From an uncultured Eubacteriales bacterium (GTDB taxonomy: Bacteria > Bacillota > Clostridia > Oscillospirales > Acutalibacteraceae): a stretch of 10,518 nucleotides of DNA. Location: positions 1-10,518 of the forward strand of contig CAKSST010000029.1 in assembly GCA_934489895.1 (NCBI GenBank), written 5' to 3'. This document shows positions 1 to 5,556 of the stretch, piece after piece (the stretch's first letter is position 1; every line of letters starts with the position of its first letter). The notes under the pieces are model-generated. The model was given only the letters and a program-made list of their open reading frames with translations, was not told the DNA's origin and searched no databases. Both the position numbers and the translations under genes were made by a program.

Positions 1-502
1 TATATAGCAAAGCCTTATGAGCAAATGCAGTATCCCGGTCAAAGAGTGCAGATAGATGTAAAATTCGTACCGGCCGCCTGCGTTGTTAGCGCTTCCGAGA
101 GCGAGAAATACTACCAATACACTGCAATTGATGAGTATTCTCGGTATCGGTATTTAGAAGCATTTCGAGAGAACAGCACATACAGTTCTGCCCAGTTTGC
201 ACGACATGTCGTCGAACATTTTGCAAACAAGGGTATCCAGGTGGAGTGCATCCAAACGGACAGGTGTACAACACAAGTTGATTCGTCCGTATACGCCGCG
301 TCACAATGGCAAGGTAGAGCGCAGCCACCGTAAAGACAACGAATACTTTTACGCAACGCATAAGTTCTATTCTTTTGAGGACTTCAGAAAGCAATTAGCT
401 GTCCACAGCAAAAAATACAATGATTTCCCTATGCGTCCGCTCGGTTGGAAGTCACCGAATGAGTACCTAAACCTCTTCTTATCCACCGGCGAAGTTTTTT
501 AA
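1..502 (+). pseudogene. DDE (IS481/IS3-like, rve) transposase, 3' part, internally deleted and frameshifted
   Basis: The reading frame is open at the left edge and gives an integrase-core transposase: the first catalytic Asp in QIDVKFVP (about 49-72) and the second in ECIQTD (Asp codon 259-261). The frame then breaks. From 263 a second frame continues with VQHKLIRPYTPRHNGKVERS, whose catalytic Glu is at 317-319, and runs to the TAA at 500-502. Only about 18 residues separate the second Asp and the Glu, where DD(35)E enzymes have about 35. At least some 16 residues and the frame were therefore lost at about 261-263. All three catalytic residues survive, but no single product can be made. The family is read from motifs only; IS481 versus an IS3-like group is not resolved. 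The element seems to have landed just upstream of the HTH gene that follows. Confidence 0.85.
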
Positions 503-535
503 TCCTTTTTTGTAACACATCATTGACAATGCGAT
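503..535. other. Probable right end of the insertion sequence
   Basis: Right after the transposase stop there is a T-run followed by TGTAACACATCATTGACA (511-528). The downstream HTH reading frame is open without a stop from 527, which suggests that the element ends about here and that the HTH gene lost its 5' end or promoter to the insertion. The exact terminal base is not visible because the left end of the element lies outside the window. Confidence 0.35.
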
Positions 536-580
536 ACTGTTCTCAATCACACAGGGCTATATGAATACCAGCACGGCAAA

Positions 581-1008
581 ATGCTGATGCACTTGAGATT
601 TACCTTTGAATCATTGAACACATTAAACAGTCCCGGAGAATATATGCGGTACTATCGCCAACTGAGGGGACTTACCACAAGGCAACTTGCGGAGAAGTTA
701 AAAATTGTACCGGCAACAGTTCTTGCCTATGAACAGGGGCGTTTTCCGATACCGTATGAAATTTCCGTAGTTGCTTCTCAAATACTGCAAATATCCGAGT
801 CTGTGCTGTTTGATGATTTCTGCGTTTTCTTAGGTGCGCCATATACAGAAATACTACATACGGTCAGAAAGCATCATGGACTTACCCAAGTTGATTTTGC
901 CGAAAGTCCGGTATTTCTCCGAGTATCTACATGAAATGGGAGTCGGGTAGCCGCAGACCGTCAAGAAAAAAGTATCAGCAATTAAAAGCTATTTATCCCG
1001 AAATATAA
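581..1008 (+). pseudogene. Double helix-turn-helix (XRE-type) regulator, frameshifted
   Basis: The product has two Cro/C1-type helix-turn-helix units. The first is around YRQLRGLTTRQLAEKLKIVP (from about 647). The second starts around ILHTVRKHHGLTQVDFAE (about 848-904). In the second HTH the frame breaks: one A appears to be missing in the A-run at 903-905. Shifting to the frame starting at 904 restores KSGISPSIYMKWESGSRRPS and continues through KKYQQLKAIYPEI to the TAA at 1006-1008. Without the shift the protein ends early at the TGA at 932-934. The ATG at 581 is used, but the same frame is open upstream to 527 and resembles coding sequence (LYEYQHGK), so the true start may have been removed by the upstream insertion sequence. 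Probably a regulator of the mobile element. Homology is judged by motif; the frameshift itself is clear. Confidence 0.8.
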
Positions 1009-1011
1009 CAT

Positions 1012-1050
1012 TGAGCGTACTCACCCGAAACGGTGGGTACGCTCATTTTT
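1012..1050 (+). terminator. Rho-independent terminator after the HTH gene
   Basis: The arm TGAGCGTACTCACC (1012-1025) pairs with GGTGGGTACGCTCA (1032-1045), giving 14 pairs with one G-T, around a short CGAAAC loop. A T-run follows (1046-1050). It begins four bases after the restored stop of the HTH gene. Confidence 0.85.
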
Positions 1051-1118
1051 ATCCGCACATTCGATTTTCGTGATTACTTACATTACAATAATTGCAGGAA
1101 TCGAGAGTAGGACCGGTG

Positions 1119-1301
1119 ATGAAGCAAAAATACTATCTTGCACTAAGCGCTCAAGAACATCGGCTTATGATTGAGAGCCTGAACCAATTAAGAAACAAGC
1201 TTATTGCTGACGGCAAGTACACCGATGCGGTGGATGAAGTTCTACTGAAAATCATTGGTGCAAAACAAAAGAAATTCAAAGTAATATACAAGGAGGCGTG
1301 A
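1119..1301 (+). CDS. Small conserved mobile-element protein, function unknown
   Basis: A 60-residue protein starting MKQKYYLALSAQEHRLMI and ending KKFKVIYKEA. The start at 1119 is preferred because AGGA at 1109-1112 lies six bases upstream; the in-frame ATG at 1092 has no such site. It is mostly helical and charged, with no membrane segment or recognisable catalytic motif. The middle (NKLIADGKYTDAVDEVLLKI) resembles a conserved small protein often found beside tnpV in clostridial elements, which is recalled context and not a search result. It lies directly upstream of tnpV, whose ribosome site AGGAGG (1291-1296) overlaps its 3' end, so the two were probably co-translated. It looks undamaged, unlike its neighbours. 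Confidence 0.65.
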   Translation: MKQKYYLALSAQEHRLMIESLNQLRNKLIADGKYTDAVDEVLLKIIGAKQKKFKVIYKEA

Positions 1302-1303
1302 TT

Positions 1304-1681
1304 ATGGAGAAGTACATTTTTGACGAAAGAAACGGTCTTTGATACGAACTTCAAGGTGACTACTATCTACCGTGTTTAAAACTGCCCGAAGGAGAACAAC
1401 AGCCTGTCGGCTTATGGGGACAACGACATTTGCGGTATATCAAGCAAAATCGCAAGGTCTTTTATCTCAATCTGCTGACAAGCGGTAAACTGAACGGTTA
1501 CCTCTCATATCTTGACAAACAGGCAGAAGATATGTTTTCTCGTCTCGTAAAGCAAATGGCAGAGCGTGAGGGTGTTACCGAGAAACTCAAAGCGGGAAAT
1601 CAAATGGAATGGGTTGGTCGGATGAACAATATCCGCAGCAGAGCAAAGGAAGTCATAAATAATAAATTGATTTTTTCATAA
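1304..1681 (+). pseudogene. tnpV: TnpV family transposon protein with in-frame TGA
   Basis: Reading from the ATG at 1304, seven bases after AGGAGG (1291-1296), gives MEKYIFDERNGL, then TGA at 1340-1342, then YELQGDYYLPCLKLPEGEQQ. The same frame stays open to the TAA at 1679-1681. The full product of about 125 residues matches the TnpV family (LWGQRHLRYIKQNRKVFYLN; a coiled, charged C-terminal half). The TGA replaces codon 13, where family members as I recall have Trp, so a TGG-to-TGA change is the simplest explanation. Other genes here use TGG for Trp and TGA as stop, so recoding is unlikely. TnpV is encoded by Tn4451-like and other integrative mobilizable elements; its biochemical role is poorly defined. 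A shorter product from ATG 1430 is possible but would lack the N-terminus. Confidence 0.85.
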
Positions 1682-2179
1682 AAGATTAACGGTGCTGTAA
1701 ACATCAAAAGGATTTACAGCACCGTTATTTTGCGTACTCATTAAAAGTTTATATTCAATAGGCGTAAGGTGCAACTCTTCATCGTCTAAATAGGCGCATC
1801 CTGCGGCATAATCTATGCGAAGCTCCCCGTTTGTGAAAACAGACGCTTCGGCGGCGGTCTCGTTCTGTATCATATTAAGCCGCCTTTGCGTTACCCTGAG
1901 CCTTGCCAATAATTCTTCCACCGAAAACGGTTTGGTCAGATAATCGTCTGCACCCGCGTCGAGTGCGTCAATTTTATCGGTATCTTCGCTTCGTGCGCTT
2001 ATAACGATAATAGGCATATTCGACCAAGTGCGGATTTTTTTGATAACATCAACACCGTCAATATCGGGAAGTCCTAAATCTAAGAGAACAATATCGGGAT
2101 TGTGCGATGACGCTTCCAAAATGGCGGTGGAACCGTTAGGTGCGGTTAAGTATCTGTAATCGTGCGCTTTAAGGTTCAT
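1676..2179 (-). pseudogene. kdpE: KdpE-like OmpR-family response regulator remnant, cut at both ends
   Basis: The frame encodes a receiver domain closest to KdpE: phosphoacceptor Asp34 in IVLLDLGLPDIDG, conserved Ser/Thr region PIIVISARSED, and switch Lys83 in DDYLTKPFSVEELLAR. The wing of a winged-helix output domain begins (ELHLTPIEYKLL, to about residue 147). Then the sequence changes abruptly at about 1744 into mobile-element DNA, and the last 20 residues are read through the tnpV terminator hairpin. The DNA-recognition helix is therefore missing. The N-terminus is also short: a normal receiver has a strand and an acidic pair before the LKAHDYRYLTA segment, and about 20 residues are absent. 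The ATG at 2179 lies 17 bases after the corA stop, with no good ribosome site. It is almost certainly non-functional as a DNA-binding regulator. KdpE normally controls potassium uptake genes, which fits the adjacent trkA remnant. Confidence 0.85.
1688..1730. terminator. Terminator, 14-bp perfect stem, bidirectional
   Basis: AACGGTGCTGTAAA (1688-1701) and TTTACAGCACCGTT (1713-1726) are perfectly complementary around an 11-base loop, with A- and T-rich flanks on both sides. It starts seven bases after the tnpV stop and would end that transcript. It also lies inside the chimeric 3' end of the kdpE remnant on the other strand. Confidence 0.85.
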
Positions 2180-2196
2180 ATTTTAAGAGAGTGAAA

Positions 2197-3108
2197 TTAA
2201 AAAAATTTTTTCTTTTTGAAGTAGATGATTTCTCCTATTGCGATAACAAGAGAAACAATAATCACCGACAGATAACCGTACCGCCATTTAAGCTCAGGCA
2301 TATAGGCAAAGTTCATACCGTACCATCCCGTGATTAGTGTAAGCGGCAGGAAAAAGGTAGTGACGATTGTGAGAATCCCTATAATCTTATTTTGCCGTGC
2401 GTCCTGCTTTGACTGATAAAGCTCACGAAGCTGAAGCATATTTTCGCGGAGCAGCTGCACATGATTTTGCAGTCGCTCGGCACGGTGGGTAAATTTATCC
2501 CAGTCCTGCGTATCGTCTGCCAATAAAGAACACACACGGGATTGAAACAGCTCTCCGATATCCGTCAATTGTTCATAGTAAGCATTTAATTCGGACAGCT
2601 TTTGCCTGTGTTTTGTGAGCAAAGGGAAAAAGTCTGCCGAACCGCCGGAGCTGATATTTTCTTCCATTTTCTCTGTTTCTGACTCTATGTGAGAAAGATA
2701 GAGAACGTCATCCTCTATCATTTGCTCCATAAACTGCAAAAGAAGCTGAGCCGGACTGTTAAGCTCCTGAAGCATACCTATCCGTTTGTCTACCCATAAT
2801 TTCAAATCGCCTACATCTTCGACAAACAAGAGCGACTGTCCCGTCAAATAAAAACCGAAAGAAAGCTGCGGTGAATGCTGTTCGCTTTTTTGAGGCAGGC
2901 GTAAAGTTCCGATGATGCAGTTTTTGAAAACCTCTGCCTTACAATAACGAATTGATCTGAGGCAGTGAAGAAGTTCTTTATAATACGGCAGTTGTTCTTT
3001 ACATTCGTGAAATTCCGCCGTGCTCATAACCGTAAAAAACGGCTTTTTATCGCCGCAGTTTTGGGCGGCTTGCAGACTCCCATCTTTTGAATCAATAAAA
3101 TATTTCAT
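2197..3108 (-). CDS. corA: CorA family Mg2+/divalent cation transporter
   Basis: A 303-residue CorA-type channel: a large cytoplasmic N-terminal domain with long helices (about 120-240), then two C-terminal membrane segments (about 243-262 and 281-297) and a lysine-rich tail. The signature Gly-Met-Asn is present in GWYGMNFAYMPEL (about 263-274), where it forms the selectivity entrance of the pentameric pore. Length and layout are normal for the family, so the gene looks intact. Two adjacent ATGs (3111 and 3108) are possible; 3108 is chosen because AGGAGG (3116-3121) is then seven bases away instead of four. An extended -10 element lies just upstream in the flank of the hairpin repeat, giving a very short leader. 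It is the only complete transporter left in the trk/kdpE cluster. Mg2+ is the usual substrate; Co2+, Ni2+ or Zn2+ cannot be excluded from sequence. Confidence 0.93.
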   Translation of the reverse strand: MKYFIDSKDGSLQAAQNCGDKKPFFTVMSTAEFHECKEQLPYYKELLHCLRSIRYCKAEVFKNCIIGTLRLPQKSEQHSPQLSFGFYLTGQSLLFVEDVGDLKLWVDKRIGMLQELNSPAQLLLQFMEQMIEDDVLYLSHIESETEKMEENISSGGSADFFPLLTKHRQKLSELNAYYEQLTDIGELFQSRVCSLLADDTQDWDKFTHRAERLQNHVQLLRENMLQLRELYQSKQDARQNKIIGILTIVTTFFLPLTLITGWYGMNFAYMPELKWRYGYLSVIIVSLVIAIGEIIYFKKKKFF

Positions 3109-3130
3109 CATAGCTCCTCCTTTCTGCTTT

Positions 3131-3141
3131 TTATTATATCA
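3131..3141 (-). promoter_or_regulatory. Extended -10 promoter element upstream of corA
   Basis: On the minus strand this 11-bp flank reads TGATATAATAA, a perfect extended -10 (TG-N-TATAAT, hexamer at 3133-3138). No good -35 is seen at the right distance, which extended -10 promoters tolerate. Transcription would start near 3126, about 18 bases before the corA start and just ahead of its AGGAGG. The same element recurs at 3290-3300 and 3450-3460. Confidence 0.5.
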
Positions 3142-3460
3142 TAAATCTAAAGGCGTCAGCCTTTGAAACGGCAAAGCCGTTGCCGCACCGCAGTGCGACA
3201 GATTTAATGATTCAATGTTTTTAAACGAAAACGCAAGTTTTCAAATGCCTGCGGCATTTCGGCGGCGTACCACCGCCGTCGGTTTAAAGTTATTATATCA
3301 TAAATCTAAAGGCGACAGCCTTTAAAACGGCAAAGCCGTTGTCGCACCGCAGTGCGACAATGTTTTTTGATTCAATGTTTTTAAACGAAAATGCAAGTTT
3401 TCAAATGCCTGTGGCATTTCGGCGGCGTTCCACCGCCGTCGGTTTAAAGTTATTATATCA
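3131..3460. repeat. Tandem two-copy multi-hairpin repeat with 11-bp flanking repeats
   Basis: Copy 1 is 3131-3289 and copy 2 is 3290-3449. Both start with TTATTATATCA, which occurs a third time at 3450-3460. Each copy holds six short hairpins. In copy 1 these are 3149-3164 (AAAGGC/GCCTTT), 3167-3181 (AACGGC/GCCGTT), 3184-3197 (CGCAC/GTGCG), 3227-3242 (GAAAAC/GTTTTC), 3243-3259 (AAATGCC/GGCATTT) and 3260-3278 (CGGCGG/CCGCCG). Loops are three to seven bases. The copies differ at seven places, one of them a one-base length change in a linker. It fills the gap between the LysR-like gene and corA. It contains no believable protein. It could be a dispersed non-autonomous repeat or a transcribed RNA structure. 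Confidence 0.9.
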
Positions 3461-3477
3461 CAATATGAAAGTATTTT

Positions 3478-3996
3478 CTACCTTACATATTCCGCATTGT
3501 TCGCCGCTTGATTTGATATAAGCAAATCAGAAAAGCTATAGACAAAGGCATTGATTGAAGCCTTTTTCCATATCACAGCGGTCTGAACTTCAGAAGGATT
3601 CAGCGGTTCGATAGTACACCCTGCTTTCTCACTGAAAATACTGTTTTGCTTTGCAGAAAGGATAAGACAGTGGTAGGTATCGTCATTTGCAAAAGCATTA
3701 TTTTCTATAAAGCCAAAGTCAATGCGATTTTTGTTTAGCTTATCATATATATCCTCTGTATTTCCAAACAGGAAATGGAGCTGACAATTCTGATTTGCTT
3801 TTGAAAACTTTTCAAACAGCGGCATCAGCGAATCCAATATCATAGGATTATCAAACGCAAGATAAAGACTGTTTTTTGCAATTTCAGCGTCAATTAAGCG
3901 GCGGTTATTTTCTAAAAATGCGTCAAGCTTTTTCATTATAAAGTAACCGAACACAATGATGGCCGCCACTGCGCACACTAACAATAATTCTTTCAT
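3478..3996 (-). CDS. Membrane-anchored LysR-substrate-domain-like protein, no HTH
   Basis: A 172-residue protein with one N-terminal hydrophobic helix (about residues 3-21, then KK, suggesting an anchor with the rest in one compartment). The region from about 43 (SLYLAFDNPMILDSLMPLFE) to about 100 (IDFGFIENN) resembles the first half of a LysR-type substrate-binding fold. No helix-turn-helix precedes it. The second half is short compared with a complete effector domain of about 200 residues, so either a half-domain is used or the 3' end is reduced; the stop is TAG. The gene starts 22 bases after the trkA stop in the same direction and was probably co-transcribed with it. The context suggests a sensor or accessory of the Trk/CorA ion system, but this is inference. 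I cannot name the family with certainty. Confidence 0.7.
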   Translation of the reverse strand: MKELLLVCAVAAIIVFGYFIMKKLDAFLENNRRLIDAEIAKNSLYLAFDNPMILDSLMPLFEKFSKANQNCQLHFLFGNTEDIYDKLNKNRIDFGFIENNAFANDDTYHCLILSAKQNSIFSEKAGCTIEPLNPSEVQTAVIWKKASINAFVYSFSDLLISNQAANNAEYVR

Positions 3997-4018
3997 ACTT
4001 CCAGTCTTCTTTCGGAAT

Positions 4019-4268
4019 TTATATGTGAAAATACTTTTGTATGTTTTTGGTGTCGCCCAGCACTAAAATTGTGTCGCCCGGTATAAAGCTTGTTTCGGGC
4101 GCAAAATTCAGATTAATTTTACCGTCGCGTTTAATCGCCATAATATTGATACCGTGCTTTTTACGCACATCTGCTTCAATAACTGTCTTTCCTATACATT
4201 TTTCGGGTACGGCAATTTCAAAAATCGCATGATCGCTGTCAAGCTCTATGTAATCGAGAATATCTTGA
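4019..4268 (-). pseudogene. trkA: TrkA C-terminal (RCK_C) domain, N-terminus lost
   Basis: The minus strand encodes about 80 residues ending in a TAA at 4019-4021: ILDYIELDSDHAIFEIAVP, then KTVIEADVRKKHGINIMAIK, then SFIPGDTILVLGDTKNIQKY. This is a TrkA_C/RCK_C domain, the ligand-binding C-terminal module of the cytoplasmic NAD-binding subunit that gates Trk/Ktr potassium channels. The Rossmann-fold RCK_N part (expected GxGxxG) is absent. Immediately upstream, at about 4262-4268, the frame meets stops and the opposite strand becomes parM. No start codon or ribosome site is visible for the fragment. A truncated, probably silent relic that marks the original potassium-transport locus. Confidence 0.85.
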
Positions 4269-4505
4269 AACAGTTATCAAAACCGCCAAGGAATACACCG
4301 CCGGTATATTCCGCCGTCTGCGTGAGCACGAATACGATTCCAAACTGATGAAGCTCTATGTGGTTGGCGGCGGTGGTGCCTGATTCGCAACTTTGCCGAC
4401 TATGACCATAACCGAACAGTAATCAACGAAGATATTTGTGCCACCGCCAAAGGCTATGAATATATGGCGCTTGTTACCCTTAACAGAAAAGGTGGTGCGG
4501 TATGA
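4262..4505 (+). pseudogene. parM: ParM/StbA-like actin ATPase, C-terminal fragment, frameshifted
   Basis: Starting at the junction with trkA, the plus strand reads ETVIKTAKEYTAGIFRRLRE, then KLMKLYVVGGGG, and hits TGA at 4381. One base earlier the adjacent frame (from 4377) continues as CLIRNFADYDHNRTVINEDI and ends ICATAKGYEYMALVTLNRKG before GAV and TGA at 4503-4505. A one-base loss in the GGT repeat near 4376 explains the break. The glycine-rich VVGGGG followed by a hydrophobic strand and the GYEY segment fit the C-terminal nucleotide-binding lobe of plasmid segregation actin homologues. Most of the protein (phosphate-1 and connect regions) is missing. The stop overlaps the next start (ATGA at 4502-4505), as expected of a parM-parR operon. 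Confidence 0.75.
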
Positions 4506-4828
4506 GCATTAAGAATGTAAAAGTCCGCTTTAATCTGAGTAAAGAAAATGACCGCAAGGCTTACGAGTATCTGCAAAACGCAGAGGTTTCATACAGCAAG
4601 GCGGTCATTTCTGCTATCTGCGGATATGTGGAGCTGTCCAAAACTAAAGCAGATGAAGAATCTTTCCTCGAAAGGGTTATCTCAACAATACGAGCGGAAA
4701 CGGCAAAAACAAATCCTCTTGGCGGTTTATTACAACTTGTGCAACAGCCTGTTGCACAAACACCCGCCGAAAAGTAAAACAACGCCGAAAGCGAAGAAGC
4801 AATGCTCGATTTTCTCGACAGCTTCTGA
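4502..4828 (+). pseudogene. ParR-like centromere-binding protein with premature stop
   Basis: From the ATG at 4502, overlapping the parM stop, 91 residues are read: MSIKNVKVRFNLSKENDRKA, EYLQNAEVSYSKAVISAICG and onward to TPAEK, then TAA at 4775-4777. The same frame continues as NNAESEEAMLDFLDSF to a TGA at 4826-4828. The acidic-hydrophobic tail DFLDSF looks like a genuine C-terminus, so the TAA is probably a nonsense mutation. The N-terminal strand plus two helices fits a ribbon-helix-helix DNA-binding protein, and the position directly after parM fits ParR, which binds the centromere and caps ParM filaments, often through its C-terminal tail. If so, the stop removes the ParM-contact end while keeping the DNA-binding part. 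The ParR assignment rests on context and shape, not on a recognised signature. Confidence 0.6.
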
Positions 4829-5175
4829 GGGTACACTTATCCCTGCTTTTGACGGTGCTGTGATGGCAATTATGAAAAGAATTGTCTCCACTAACCGCAT
4901 TGGTTCCACTATTCTGTAATACTGACGGCACTCACATAAAAGGTGATGCCAATGTCGCAGAAAAACGGAACTAACAGAACGGTTTGCACAAACAAGGTCG
5001 CTCCCTCACGGTGCAATCCACTGAGAACAGATGAATATCACCTACGGTATGTGTCTTACACCGTAGCAAGCAGGGACTTTGTGTGCCAAAGTCCCAATCA
5101 AAAGCCGCAGTTTTTCTTGCGGCTTTGCTCTTTGGGGGCTTACCGCCCCCAATCCCCCGGAAAGGAGAGATATGT
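4829..5175. other. Non-coding stretch between parR and mobC, likely carrying oriT
   Basis: I see no convincing gene here. The only structure found is the hairpin cluster in its right half (5042-5152). The left half (4829-5040) may have held the partition centromere, but I could not identify iterated repeats in it. Confidence 0.4.
5042..5152. other. oriT: Candidate origin of transfer (oriT): four hairpins upstream of mobC
   Basis: Four inverted repeats follow each other: CTACGGT/ACCGTAG (5042-5048 with 5060-5066); GGGACTTTG/CAAAGTCCC (5073-5081 with 5087-5095, loop TGTGC); AAAGCCGCA/TGCGGCTTT (5101-5109 with 5118-5126); TTGGGGGC/GCCCCCAA (5132-5139 with 5145-5152). All stems are perfect. Position just upstream of a relaxosome protein and a relaxase is where mobilizable elements carry oriT. 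The nic site cannot be placed from sequence alone. The third stem might instead be a terminator, but it lacks a clean T-run. Confidence 0.5.
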
Positions 5176-5550
5176 ATGGGGAAAGATACGCGAATTGCCG
5201 TGCGTGTCACAGCGAAAGAAAAAGAAATAATTCAGTCAAAAGCCCGAAAATGCGGGCTTTCAACAACTGAATATGTAAAGCAAAGAGCGTTAGGTTACGA
5301 GCCGAGAGGTATTCCGCCCGACGCTCTTTTTCTTTGCCTTGAAAAGCTCGGTGAGCTTGCAGACAAAGCGAGTTCACCGGAGCTGGACGAGGAAATCGGT
5401 GATGTGCTGAAAGAGATTACGGCAGAATTTTTGTTGCCGGGAAAGGGGTGCTTAACGGAGCCCCCGCAAAGCCTGCTTTGTGGGGAGAAGGAGCATCCAC
5501 GGAATGGTGAGGTTTCGCCGCTTGCGGCGGAAACGATGAATGGAGGGTGA
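5176..5550 (+). CDS. mobC: MobC-like relaxosome accessory protein
   Basis: 124 residues from the ATG at 5176, preceded by AAAGGAGA (5161-5168). An in-frame extension to 5083 would run through the oriT-like hairpins and is rejected. The N-terminal part, RIAVRVTAKEKEIIQSKA followed by CGLSTTEYVKQRALG (about residues 5-40), is a ribbon-helix-helix-type DNA-binding unit of MobC mobilisation proteins. The next part is helical (LFLCLEKLGELADKA, then EEIGDVLKEITAEFLL). In mobilizable elements MobC helps melt oriT and recruits the relaxase. After about residue 90 (GKG) the tail is written by two DNA hairpins (5462-5485, 5512-5534), so it may not be a conserved domain. The stop overlaps the start region of the relaxase remnant. 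The gene itself looks undamaged although its partner is broken. Confidence 0.8.
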   Translation: MGKDTRIAVRVTAKEKEIIQSKARKCGLSTTEYVKQRALGYEPRGIPPDALFLCLEKLGELADKASSPELDEEIGDVLKEITAEFLLPGKGCLTEPPQSLLCGEKEHPRNGEVSPLAAETMNGG

Positions 5551-5556
5551 TGCAAC

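Noticed and set aside
523..551. TTGACA at 523-528 as a promoter for the HTH gene
   Set aside because: No acceptable -10 hexamer lies 16-18 bases downstream.
1340..1342. TGA read as tryptophan (alternative genetic code)
   Set aside because: mobC and the parM frame end at TGA and glgB uses TGG for Trp throughout, so the standard code applies.
1015..1740. GCGTACTCA shared between 1015-1023 and 1732-1740 as element ends
   Set aside because: Nine bases only, the first copy being part of a terminator stem; probably coincidence.
3131..3460. CRISPR-like array
   Set aside because: Only two long copies in direct tandem, with no spacers and several different hairpins per unit; no cas genes nearby.
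3131..3460. Classic MITE with terminal inverted repeats
   Set aside because: The unit ends (TAAATCTAAAGGC and CGGTTTAAAG) are not convincing inverted repeats; only the 11-bp direct flank is clear.
3339..3521. Plus-strand 60-codon frame within the repeat
   Set aside because: It is written by the hairpins, has no ribosome site, and runs into the 3' end of the opposite gene.
4829..4919. Small reading frame after the parR-like gene
   Set aside because: It has no ribosome site, no recognisable similarity, and only overlaps the parR frame in another phase.
5083..5175. Upstream start for mobC giving a hydrophobic N-terminal extension (AAVFLAALLFGGL)
   Set aside because: The apparent signal-like stretch is encoded by perfect DNA hairpins; the ATG at 5176 has a good ribosome site and a normal MobC start.
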